Source: Nocardia alba NBRC 108234
Lineage (GTDB): Bacteria > Actinomycetota > Actinomycetes > Mycobacteriales > Mycobacteriaceae
Direction: 5' to 3'
DNA length: 64,000 nucleotides
Assembly (NCBI RefSeq): GCF_001612665.1
Contig: NZ_BDAX01000035.1
Location: forward strand, 1-64,000
The translations under genes were made by a program, and so were the position numbers. The notes beneath the pieces were generated by a model. That model saw only the letters and a program-made list of their open reading frames with translations. It did no database searches and was not told where the DNA came from. Of the stretch, positions 51,256 through 59,267 are shown piece after piece (the stretch's first letter is position 1; each line of letters opens with the position of its first letter).

Positions 51256-51972
51256 TCAGCTACCGCGGACGGCGGCCACCGCGGTCGCGAACATCTCGGC
51301 TACCGCAGCCGAATCCGGTTGTCCTGCACCGAAAGTCATCGACGTCACCGTGATACGCACGTCGCCGATCTGCCCGATCGAGGTCTGCATCGTCTGGGTC
51401 AGCCCCGCCCCACCGACCTCGGGGACCACGGTGCGCCGCAAAGCGATCGCATCGTCGGCGCCTGCGGGCGCGGCCGGCTCGAGCGTGGTCGTGACGGTGG
51501 ACCCCGCGCCCGCCCGCCGAACCTGGATCAGCCCACACTCACCGAGCTGATCGCGCAGCGACGCCACCGGCTCGGCGCTCCTCGACAATTCGACGGTCAG
51601 GGTGGCCCGGGTCGCGTCATCGGTCCCGACCGCGACCGCCGCGGGCTCCCCACCGGGCTCGGCCTCGGCCGGCGTGCACTTCGCCGGGCTGACCGTCGCG
51701 CCCGCCCCCACTCCGTCGAGATCGCCCGCGGCCGCCGCCGCCGCTTGCGCGGGCAGCACAACCGCCGGATACCGGGCCGGAAACCGCGACGGCGCGGGCA
51801 GTAGCTCGGCCAGCGAACCATCGATCTCGCGCACCGCCACCGCGCTCTCGGCGACCGGGGTCCCGCTGACGCTCTGCGCACAGCCGGTGAGCGCGCACGA
51901 CACCACCAACAACACCGGCCACCAGCGGCGCAGGCCGGGATCACCCGGGTGGATCGGTGTCGCCTGCGCCAC
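51256..51972 (-). CDS. DUF5642-type lipoprotein
   Basis: About 238 aa predicted lipoprotein: signal peptide WWPVLLVVSCALTGC with lipobox LTGC at ~residue 28, then a mature domain (residues ~45-235) with two cysteines (SPAKCTP; LGECGLI) likely to be disulfide-bonded, resembling DUF5642 and PknH-like sensor folds of mycobacteria. GGAGG lies 8 nt before GTG 51972; GTG 51978 is also possible. Surface or periplasmic role unknown. Independent gene between DUF4192 and PAC2 genes. Confidence 0.82.
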   Translation of the reverse strand: MAQATPIHPGDPGLRRWWPVLLVVSCALTGCAQSVSGTPVAESAVAVREIDGSLAELLPAPSRFPARYPAVVLPAQAAAAAAGDLDGVGAGATVSPAKCTPAEAEPGGEPAAVAVGTDDATRATLTVELSRSAEPVASLRDQLGECGLIQVRRAGAGSTVTTTLEPAAPAGADDAIALRRTVVPEVGGAGLTQTMQTSIGQIGDVRITVTSMTFGAGQPDSAAVAEMFATAVAAVRGS

Positions 51973-52211
51973 ATTCACACCCTCCACTGTGCCCCACAGC
52001 CCCGATCGCCCCGGTCGCGCCACGCCGGACCGAATACGCGGCACCGCTCGGTCGCGGCGGCGGGGCGGGAATGCGCGGGGTGTCCATGCTGTTGTCCGAC
52101 AGGACGAGCCGTCCCCGGCCGTGTGTGACGACACTGCTCGCGTGGGGGACAATGGAGATCCGCTTCCCCACCCCGCGAGCGATGGTGGACCGCGCAGGAA
52201 GGAGAAACGCG

Positions 52212-53156
52212 ATGGATGACCAGTCGCATATGTACGAGCTGGAGTTTCCGGCGCCGCAGTTGTCCTCGGACGACGGCGCGGGCCCGGTGCTGGTGCACGG
52301 TCTGGAAGGTTTCACCGACGCCGGACACGCCGTGCGGTTGGCGACCACCCATCTGCGCGAGAGCCTCGAGTCGGAGCTGGTCGCGTCGTTCGATGTCGAC
52401 GAGTTGCTCGACTACCGATCGCGACGCCCGCTGATGACGTTCAAGACCGATCATTTCTCCGACTACGCGGAGCCGGAGCTGAACCTGTGGGCGCTGCGCG
52501 ACTCCGCGGGGACCCCGTTCCTGCTGCTCTCGGGCCTGGAACCGGACCTGCGCTGGGAGAAGTTCACCACGGCGGTGCGGCTGCTGGCCGAACAGCTCGG
52601 CGTGCGCCGCACGATCGGTCTGTCGGCGATTCCGATGGCGATCCCGCATACCCGTCCGCTCGGGGTCACCGCACATTCCTCGGATCGCTCGCTGATCGGT
52701 GATCACCAGCGTTGGCCCGGCGAGTTGCAGGTGCCGGGCAGCGCTTCGTCGCTGCTCGAGTACCGGATGGCTCAGCACGGCCACGAATCGCTCGGATTCT
52801 CGGTGCATGTGCCGCACTACCTGGCCCAGACCGATTATCCCGAGGCCGCGCAGACGCTGCTGGAGAACTTCGCCGACAACGCCGGCCTCGACCTGCCGCT
52901 CTCGGCGCTGGGTGAGGCGGCCGCGCGGGTGCGCGAGCAGGTCGCCGAGCACATCGCGGGCAACGAGGAGGTGGAGACGGTCGTCACAGCGCTGGAGCGC
53001 CAGTACGACAGTTTCGTCACCGCGCAGGAACAGCAGTCCAGTCTGCTCGCCGCCGACGGCGACCTGCCCAGTGGCGAGGAACTCGGCGCCGAGTTCGAGC
53101 GCTTCCTGGCCGAGCAGGGCGGCTACGACGACACCTCCGACGACGGCAAGGACTGA
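52212..53156 (+). CDS. PAC2-family protein
   Basis: 314 aa. PAC2 (proteasome assembly chaperone-like) fold, recognised by LVHGLEGFTDAGHAVRLATTHLRE, LLLSGLEPDLRWEKFTTAVRLLAEQLGV and IPHTRPLGVTAHSS. Actinobacterial PAC2 proteins are of uncertain function; homologues accompany the bacterial proteasome lineage. AAGGAG precedes the ATG by 7 nt; the longer open frame back to 51957 is not needed. Positional match to Rv2714. Confidence 0.9.
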   Translation: MDDQSHMYELEFPAPQLSSDDGAGPVLVHGLEGFTDAGHAVRLATTHLRESLESELVASFDVDELLDYRSRRPLMTFKTDHFSDYAEPELNLWALRDSAGTPFLLLSGLEPDLRWEKFTTAVRLLAEQLGVRRTIGLSAIPMAIPHTRPLGVTAHSSDRSLIGDHQRWPGELQVPGSASSLLEYRMAQHGHESLGFSVHVPHYLAQTDYPEAAQTLLENFADNAGLDLPLSALGEAAARVREQVAEHIAGNEEVETVVTALERQYDSFVTAQEQQSSLLAADGDLPSGEELGAEFERFLAEQGGYDDTSDDGKD

Positions 53157-53227
53157 CCCCACCGGCACCGGGCGTACCTGTGCGTCGGCCCCGCGCGGCC
53201 GACGCGGGCGTCGCTCGCCGCGCACAC

Positions 53228-53233
53228 TAGGGT
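53228..53233 (+). promoter_or_regulatory. -10 hexamer TAGGGT, leaderless helicase mRNA
   Basis: TAGGGT ends 7 nt before GTG 53241, consistent with a leaderless transcript. Confidence 0.4.
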
Positions 53234-53240
53234 TGTCGGA

Positions 53241-55739
53241 GTGGATCTGACCGACCTACTGGAAATTCCCGGGACCGACGCCGACGCGCTCTACGAGTCG
53301 TTCGCGGCGTGGGCTGCCGAGCAGGGCACCACCCTGTATCCAGCGCAGGACGAGGCGCTGATGGAGTTGGCGTCGGGGTCCCATGTGATTCTGGCGACGC
53401 CGACCGGCTCCGGCAAGTCGCTGGTGGCGGTCGGCGCGCACCTGTTCGCCATGGCCAACGGGCAGCGCAGCTACTACACCGCACCCATCAAGGCACTGGT
53501 CAGCGAGAAGTTCTTCGCGCTGTGTGAGGTGTTCGGCGCGGAGAACGTGGGCATGGTGACCGGTGACGCGGCGGTCAACGCCGACGCCCCGATCATCTGC
53601 GCCACCGCAGAGATCCTGGCCAACCTCGCGTTGCGCGAGGGCGCGGCGGCCGAGGTCGGCCAGATCGTGATGGACGAGTTCCATTTCTACGCCGACCCGG
53701 ACCGCGGCTGGGCGTGGCAGGTGCCGATCATCGAGCTCCCGCGCGCCCAATTCCTGCTGATGTCGGCGACATTGGGCGAGGTGGATTTCTTCGCCGCCGA
53801 TCTCGAGGCACGCACCGGCCGCTCGACCACGGTCGTCGCGGGCACCGAACGTCCTGTCCCGCTGACGTTCTCGTATGTGCGCACCCCGATCACCGAGACC
53901 CTCGAAGAGCTGGTGACCACCCACCAGGCGCCGGTCTACGTGGTGCACTTCACCCAGGCCGCCGCGCTGGAACGCGCGCAGGCGCTGACGAGCGTGAACT
54001 TCGCCTCCCGCGCCGAGAAGGACGCGATCGCCGCCGCCATCGGCGAGTTCCGGTTCGCGTCGGGCTTCGGCAAGACGCTGTCGCGGCTGATCCGTCACGG
54101 CATCGGCGTGCACCACGCGGGCATGCTGCCCAAGTACCGCCGCCTGGTGGAAAAGCTCGCACAGGACGGCCTGCTGAAAGTGGTGTGCGGCACCGACACC
54201 CTCGGCGTCGGCATCAACGTCCCGATCCGCACGGTGCTGCTCACCGGCCTCACCAAATACGACGGTGTGCGCACCCGCAGGCTCAAAGCCCGTGAGTTCC
54301 ACCAGATCGCCGGGCGCGCGGGTCGCGCGGGTTACGACACCATGGGCACCGTGGTGGTGCAGGCCCCCGAGCACGAGGTCGAGAACGCCCGCCTCATCGC
54401 CAAGGCGGGCGACGACCCGAAGAAGCAGCGAAGAGTGGTGCGCCGCAAGCCGCCGGAGGGTTTCGTCTCGTGGAGCGAAGAGACCTTCGATCGCCTGATC
54501 GCCGCCCCGCCGGAGCCGATGGTGTCGCGCTTCGCGGTGACGAACTCGATGCTGCTCAACGTGATCGCCCGGCCAGGGAACTGCTTCTACGCCATGCGTC
54601 ATCTGCTCGAGGACAATCACGAGCCGCGCCCGGCACAGCGCAAGCACATCCTGCGAGCTCTGCGGCTCTACCGGTCGCTGCGCGATGCCGGTGTGGTGCA
54701 ACAACTCTCCGAACCCGATGCCAAGGGCAGAATGGCGCGGCTCACTGTCGATCTGCAGCGCGATTTCGCGCTGGATCAACCGCTGTCGCCGTTCGCGCTG
54801 GCCGCGTTCGACCTGCTCGATCGCGAGAGTCTCACCTACACACTCGATGTCGTCTCGCTGATCGAGGCCACCCTCGAGGACCCCCGCCAGCTGCTGATGG
54901 CCCAGCAGCACAAGGCCCGTGGCGTGGCCGTCAACGAGATGAAGGCCGACGGGATCGAATACGAGGAGCGCATGGAGCTGCTCGAGGAAGTCACCTGGCC
55001 CAAGCCGCTGGCCGAGCTGATCGAGCCGATGTTCGAGACCTACCGGGCCGGGCACCCGTGGGTGTCGGAGTTCGCGCCGTCACCGAAGTCGGTGGTGCGC
55101 GACATGATCGAGCGCGCGATGACCTTCGCCGAGCTGATCTCGCACTACGAGCTGACCCGCTCCGAAGGCGTGGTGCTGCGCTATCTCGCCGACGCCTACC
55201 GCGCCCTGCGCCGCACCGTGCCCGACGCCGTGCGCACCGAGGATCTCGACGACCTCACCGAATGGCTCGGCGAACTGATCCGCCAGGTCGACTCGAGCCT
55301 GCTCGACGAGTGGGAGCAGCTCACCAACCCCGGCGCCGAGAACGACGCCGAGCAGGTCGCGTTCGGCGCCGAGACCGTGCGCCCGATCACCGCCAACGAA
55401 CGCGCGTTCCGGATCATGGTCCGCAATGCCATGTTCCGCCGCGTCGAGCTGGCGTCGCGCCGTCGCTGGTACGACCTCGACCAACTCGGCACCGGCCCCG
55501 ACTGGGCGCAGGACCTTGCCCCCTATTTCGACGAGTACGCCACGATCGGCACCGGCCCCGACGCGCGCGGCCCGCGATTGTTCGCCGTCGAGCAGCGGCC
55601 CGGTTTCTGGCATGTACGCCAGGTGCTCGACGACCCAGCCGGTGATCACGGCTGGGCGATCACGGCGATCGTGGATCTCGAGGAGTCCGATGCCGCGGGC
55701 GAGGTCGTGTTCGACGAGGTCACAGTCATAGCGGGTTGA
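53241..55739 (+). CDS. Ski2-like DEAD/DEAH helicase with DUF3516 C-terminus
   Basis: 832 aa. SF2 helicase: Walker A ATPTGSGKS (K59), DExH motif II DEFHFY, SATL motif III, helicase-C half ending QIAGRAGRAGYD (motif VI), a Ski2-like arrangement. The C-terminal ~330 residues (ARGVAVNEMKADGIEYEERMELLEEVTWPKPLAEL ... SEFAPSPKSVVRDMIERAMTFAELISHYEL) are DUF3516. Probably an RNA or DNA unwinding enzyme in RNA turnover or repair. GTG start is supported by an upstream -10 hexamer. Confidence 0.92.
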   Translation: MDLTDLLEIPGTDADALYESFAAWAAEQGTTLYPAQDEALMELASGSHVILATPTGSGKSLVAVGAHLFAMANGQRSYYTAPIKALVSEKFFALCEVFGAENVGMVTGDAAVNADAPIICATAEILANLALREGAAAEVGQIVMDEFHFYADPDRGWAWQVPIIELPRAQFLLMSATLGEVDFFAADLEARTGRSTTVVAGTERPVPLTFSYVRTPITETLEELVTTHQAPVYVVHFTQAAALERAQALTSVNFASRAEKDAIAAAIGEFRFASGFGKTLSRLIRHGIGVHHAGMLPKYRRLVEKLAQDGLLKVVCGTDTLGVGINVPIRTVLLTGLTKYDGVRTRRLKAREFHQIAGRAGRAGYDTMGTVVVQAPEHEVENARLIAKAGDDPKKQRRVVRRKPPEGFVSWSEETFDRLIAAPPEPMVSRFAVTNSMLLNVIARPGNCFYAMRHLLEDNHEPRPAQRKHILRALRLYRSLRDAGVVQQLSEPDAKGRMARLTVDLQRDFALDQPLSPFALAAFDLLDRESLTYTLDVVSLIEATLEDPRQLLMAQQHKARGVAVNEMKADGIEYEERMELLEEVTWPKPLAELIEPMFETYRAGHPWVSEFAPSPKSVVRDMIERAMTFAELISHYELTRSEGVVLRYLADAYRALRRTVPDAVRTEDLDDLTEWLGELIRQVDSSLLDEWEQLTNPGAENDAEQVAFGAETVRPITANERAFRIMVRNAMFRRVELASRRRWYDLDQLGTGPDWAQDLAPYFDEYATIGTGPDARGPRLFAVEQRPGFWHVRQVLDDPAGDHGWAITAIVDLEESDAAGEVVFDEVTVIAG

Positions 55740-55755
55740 GTAATACCGTTCGCCT

Positions 55756-55784
55756 ATGACGAATATGACGAATGTTTGACGGAT
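55756..55784 (+). promoter_or_regulatory. Tandem ATGACGAAT-type repeats upstream of the polyamine operon
   Basis: ATGACGAAT at 55756-55764 and 55765-55773 back to back, then a variant TTGACGGAT at 55776-55784. They lie about 60 bp before the decarboxylase start and overlap a TTGACG -35-like element, so may be regulator binding sites or part of the promoter. Confidence 0.5.
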
Positions 55785-55842
55785 TCGTTGTCGGGTAGGC
55801 GCCGCTGATAGTCTCTCTCGGCTGCCGACCGAAAGTTCACCT

Positions 55843-56946
55843 GTGCCCGAATCGCCGTACCTTGTCATCGACCCCGAGCGGGTGCGTGCCAACTACCGAA
55901 CCCTCGACGCCGCCGTCACCGTCGGCACCCGGATCAGGTACGCGGTCAAGGCGGCACCGGTGGCGGAACTGATCACCCTGCTCGCCGCCGAGGGCGCCGA
56001 ATTCGACGTGGCCAGCATCGGCGAGATCGACCAGTGCCTCGGGCTCGGTGTCGCGCCCGAGCGGCTCTGCTACGGCAACCCGATCAAGAAGAGCGCCCAC
56101 ATCGCGCGCGCCTTCGCCCTCGGCGTGCGCCGCTACGCCTTCGACACCGAGGACGACCTCGACCGCATCGCCGAGTTCGCCCCCGGCTCCGAGGTCGAAT
56201 GCCGTTTCCTGTCGAGCGCGCCGCAGTCACGCACCCCGTTCGGCACCAAGTTCGGCTGCGCGCCCGCCGAGGCTCTCCGGCTGCTGGTGCGCGCCCGCGA
56301 TCTGGGCCTGGAGGTCGGCGGCCCGTACTTCCATGTCGGCTCCCAGCAGCTCGACCCGGCCGCCTGGCGGATCGGCATCGAGCAGGCCGGTGAGATCGTG
56401 AAAGCCCTGGCGGACAAGAACATCGCTGTCGGCGCTGTGAACGTCGGCGGCGGTCTACCGATCTCCTACGCCGATGCCGCCCCCGAACTCGACGCGATCG
56501 CGGCCGCCATCAGCGGCGCCGCCGCCGAGTTCCTGCCCGCGGCCACCGGCCTGATCGTGGAACCCGGCCGCGCGCTGGTGGGTAACGCGGGCACTGTGCA
56601 CGCCGAGGTCGTCGGCGTGCGATTCGCGCCGGATGGCCGGCGCTGGGTGTATCTCGACATCGGCCGATACAACGGTATGGCCGAGACCGAGAACGAGTAC
56701 ATCGCCTACCGTTTCGTCACCGATCGCGACGGCGATCCGGTGTCGGAGGCGGTGGTCGCGGGTCCGACCTGCGACGGCGACGATGTACTGTATCAACGCA
56801 CGAAGGTCCTTCTGCCGACCACGTTGCGAGCCGGTGACCGGATTCAGATCCTGCACACCGGCGCCTATACCGCGAGTTACTCGTCGGTGTCCTTCAATGG
56901 TTTTCCGCCCTTGACCGTTCATGTCTCGGGCGCTGAGCGAGAGTGA
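55843..56946 (+). CDS. Ornithine-type PLP decarboxylase (group IV)
   Basis: 367 aa, alanine-racemase-fold decarboxylase. PLP-binding Lys36 in YAVKAAP, FHVGSQQ and GGGLP in the barrel, EPGRALVGNAG phosphate-binding segment, and GPTCDGDD with catalytic Cys310 reaching across the dimer, as in ornithine/arginine/lysine decarboxylases. Producing putrescine from ornithine is the best guess given the next gene; a diaminopimelate role is less likely given length and motifs. GTG start. Its TGA overlaps the GTG of the next gene (GTGA), so they are translationally coupled. Confidence 0.9.
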   Translation: MPESPYLVIDPERVRANYRTLDAAVTVGTRIRYAVKAAPVAELITLLAAEGAEFDVASIGEIDQCLGLGVAPERLCYGNPIKKSAHIARAFALGVRRYAFDTEDDLDRIAEFAPGSEVECRFLSSAPQSRTPFGTKFGCAPAEALRLLVRARDLGLEVGGPYFHVGSQQLDPAAWRIGIEQAGEIVKALADKNIAVGAVNVGGGLPISYADAAPELDAIAAAISGAAAEFLPAATGLIVEPGRALVGNAGTVHAEVVGVRFAPDGRRWVYLDIGRYNGMAETENEYIAYRFVTDRDGDPVSEAVVAGPTCDGDDVLYQRTKVLLPTTLRAGDRIQILHTGAYTASYSSVSFNGFPPLTVHVSGAERE

Positions 56947-58157
56947 GTTGCCCCATGACGGCGGAATTCACCGGTTGGCACGTGCTGGCCGAGTTCGGTG
57001 GCGTCGACACAGCCCTGTGTGACGATCTCGAACGACTCGAATCGGCGTTGCGTGAGTCTCTGATCGCGGCGGGCGTCACCATCTGCGAAGTCGTTCACAA
57101 AAAGTTCGATCCGCAGGGGGTGACCGTCCTCGCGCTGTTGTCGGAGTCTCACGCCTCGATTCACACTTATCCGGAGTCCGGCGACATCTTCGTCGACGTC
57201 TTCACCTGCGGCAGCATCGGTGCGGGCGCGACGAAAGCCGTCGAACTGCTCCGAGACAAGTTGTCCCCCACCACAGTTCGGATGCAGACGGTCCAGCGTG
57301 GCCACGGCGCCGAGAAGATCTACGAACCGGTGGGCGACGGCCTGACCCGGATCTGGGATCTGCACGAGGTGATCGTGGATACGAACACCCCGTTCCAGCA
57401 CATGGTGATCGCGCGGACCGATCAGGGCATCTCCCTGTTCTCCGACGACGATCGTCAGTCCACCGAGTTCTCCCAGGTCACCTACCACGAGGCCATGATG
57501 GTCCCGGCGTTCGTGCTGGCGGAGAAGCTCGACCGGGTGCTGATCATCGGTTCCGGTGAGGGTGTGGCCTCGCAGATGTCGGTGGCGGCCGGGGCGACCC
57601 TGGTCGACCACGTCGATATCGATCAGCGCGAAGTGGAGCTGTGCGCCGAGCACCTGCCCTACGGCTACACCACCGCCGAGCTCACCGCCGCGGTGAAGCA
57701 CGAGGGTCCGGTCCACGTGCACTACGCCGACGGCTGGGATTTCCTGGCGAACGCGCAGGCGGCGGGTACCCGCTACGACGTGATCGTCATCGATCTGCCC
57801 GACGAGCGCGTCGAGGACGCCCAGCACAACCGGCTCTACGAGTCGGAGTTCCTGTCCCGATGTAAGGCACTGCTCGCTCCCGGCGGCGTGCTGTCGGCGC
57901 AGGCCGGTTGCGCGACCATGTGGCGCAACGAGACGCTGAAGCGTTCGTGGGGTCGTTTCCACGAGCAGTTCGCCACCGTGGTCCCCTACGGCAGCGACGA
58001 GCACGAGTGGACCTTCCTGTTCGGTCTGAACGAGAAGATCGACGACCCGGTCCGCGGCATGCGCGACCGTCTCGCCCTGCTCCCCTACCGTGCCGCGACC
58101 ATCGACGCACGGGCGCTGGAGCGCGGCGCGGTCGAGCCGTACGCCCTGCGCGGCTGA
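56943..58157 (+). CDS. SpeD-SpeE fusion: AdoMet decarboxylase / aminopropyltransferase
   Basis: 404 aa. Residues ~8-125 are a class 1b SpeD: SESHASIHTYPE with the self-cleaving Ser (S69 or its neighbour S72 by motif; S69-H-A-S-I-H74 matches S63...H68 of T. maritima) that becomes the pyruvoyl group, and FTCG with the proton donor Cys89. Residues ~130-404 are a spermidine-synthase fold: DVHE-like YHEAM, LIIGSGEGV AdoMet motif, and VIVIDLPDE with the catalytic Asp. A single chain could make decarboxylated AdoMet and transfer its aminopropyl group to putrescine from the preceding decarboxylase. The GTG overlaps the upstream stop; ATG 56955 is possible. Confidence 0.9.
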   Translation: MSCPMTAEFTGWHVLAEFGGVDTALCDDLERLESALRESLIAAGVTICEVVHKKFDPQGVTVLALLSESHASIHTYPESGDIFVDVFTCGSIGAGATKAVELLRDKLSPTTVRMQTVQRGHGAEKIYEPVGDGLTRIWDLHEVIVDTNTPFQHMVIARTDQGISLFSDDDRQSTEFSQVTYHEAMMVPAFVLAEKLDRVLIIGSGEGVASQMSVAAGATLVDHVDIDQREVELCAEHLPYGYTTAELTAAVKHEGPVHVHYADGWDFLANAQAAGTRYDVIVIDLPDERVEDAQHNRLYESEFLSRCKALLAPGGVLSAQAGCATMWRNETLKRSWGRFHEQFATVVPYGSDEHEWTFLFGLNEKIDDPVRGMRDRLALLPYRAATIDARALERGAVEPYALRG

Positions 58158-58167
58158 TTCTCGCGCG

Positions 58168-58206
58168 CGAAGGCGGTGATCCGGAGGTTGCGGGTCACCG
58201 CCTTCG
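58168..58206 (+). terminator. Terminator of the polyamine operon
   Basis: Perfect 12-bp stem CGAAGGCGGTGA / TCACCGCCTTCG with a 15-nt loop, 11 bp after the stop codon. Confidence 0.75.
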
Positions 58207-58363
58207 TCGTCCGGCGGGCCGATCCGATGCTGTTCACGGATTCATTGGTCCACCGAACGGCGATCGGGTGACACTGTCTGTACCGCGCCGCCGGACGGCG
58301 CGCTACCGCCAGCGACGAATCGAGCCCGCAGTGCCCCCTACGCAGTCGTCCACGGACGGCGTG

Positions 58364-58891
58364 ATGCCGGTCCACCGGCCATCCGACCATCGCCCCCGCC
58401 TCGACGCGCTGTCCACGGCGGGTGTCGCCGCGTTCACGGAGTTGTTCACCACCGCGCCGGAGACGACAGCAGCCGATTTCGGCCGACTGACCGGCGATCT
58501 GGTGATGCGGTCCTTCCCCGCGACAGGCACCCGGTTGCTGGGACCGCTGATGGACCGTCCCGCCTACTTCTGGGTAGGCAAGTCCTTTCGTCACGTGGAC
58601 GGCGGGATGGCATTCGGGCACAACATCTTCCGTCTGCTCGGCGGTATGCGGGCACTGAACTTCGTGGCAACGGTCGGCGCCTCCGCGGTCGACGGACGCG
58701 CGGCCGTGCGATTGGACTACGACGATCTCCGAGCCGGAAAGCCCGGACCCGCCCGCCGGATCTACGACGAGCTGCGCGAGATAGAACCGGGCCTGTGGTT
58801 GGGACCCAGCTACTTCAAGCGCGGCGCGACACTGACCTCCATGGGCTGGTTCGCCCTGGATGCCTCGATCGAGTTCGACGGTCCGCTGTGA
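58364..58891 (+). CDS. Conserved hypothetical protein
   Basis: About 175 aa, no signal peptide, no clear membrane segment. I do not recognise the family. It has alternating beta-like and helix segments (FATVGASAVDGRAAVRLDYDD; RIYDELREIEPGLWLGPSYFKRGATLTSMGWFALDA) suggesting a lipocalin-like or small beta-barrel binding fold. Alternative GTG start at 58331. Flanked by terminator hairpins, so it is a monocistronic unit next to the polyamine operon; any link is speculative. Confidence 0.7.
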   Translation: MPVHRPSDHRPRLDALSTAGVAAFTELFTTAPETTAADFGRLTGDLVMRSFPATGTRLLGPLMDRPAYFWVGKSFRHVDGGMAFGHNIFRLLGGMRALNFVATVGASAVDGRAAVRLDYDDLRAGKPGPARRIYDELREIEPGLWLGPSYFKRGATLTSMGWFALDASIEFDGPL

Positions 58892-58923
58892 GCCGTCCCC
58901 GCGCTCTCGCCCGGTGACGGTGC

Positions 58924-58948
58924 CCGGGCCGGGACTCACCCGGCCCGG
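58924..58948. terminator. Terminator-like hairpin
   Basis: Perfect 10-bp stem CCGGGCCGGG / CCCGGCCCGG with a 5-nt loop between convergent genes. Confidence 0.65.
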
Positions 58949-58958
58949 TACCGATGAT

Positions 58959-59171
58959 TCACTCCGTGGCGGCTCGACGGGCGCGATACTCGGTGACATT
59001 CACGCCACCGACGCCCCAATCCGTCAGCGGCACTTCATCGATCACGACGTAGGTGCTGTCGGGTGCCTTGCCGAGTACTTCGCGGAGCAGATCGGTGACG
59101 CCCCTGATGAGCTGCGCCTTCTGGTCGGTGGTGACGCCTTCGTCGGTGACCTTGATGTTCACGTACGGCAT
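58959..59171 (-). CDS. 4-oxalocrotonate-tautomerase-family protein
   Basis: 70 aa. Starts MPYVNIKVT, so Pro2 would be the N-terminal catalytic base after Met removal, as in the tautomerase superfamily. Helical segment QLIRGVTDLLREVLGKAPDSTYVVIDEV is typical. AAGGAC is 6 nt before the chosen ATG 59171, which favours it over ATG 59177. Lies 96 bp downstream of the SDR gene on the same strand; may be co-transcribed. Confidence 0.88.
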   Translation of the reverse strand: MPYVNIKVTDEGVTTDQKAQLIRGVTDLLREVLGKAPDSTYVVIDEVPLTDWGVGGVNVTEYRARRAATE

Positions 59172-59267
59172 GAGCATGTCCTTTCGATGGTGCAGCTCTC
59201 ACAGGGATGACCGGAAGTCGAGCCGCTGCGCACCCGAATCCGTCGCGTGGAAACGCTTTTCGCTGAT

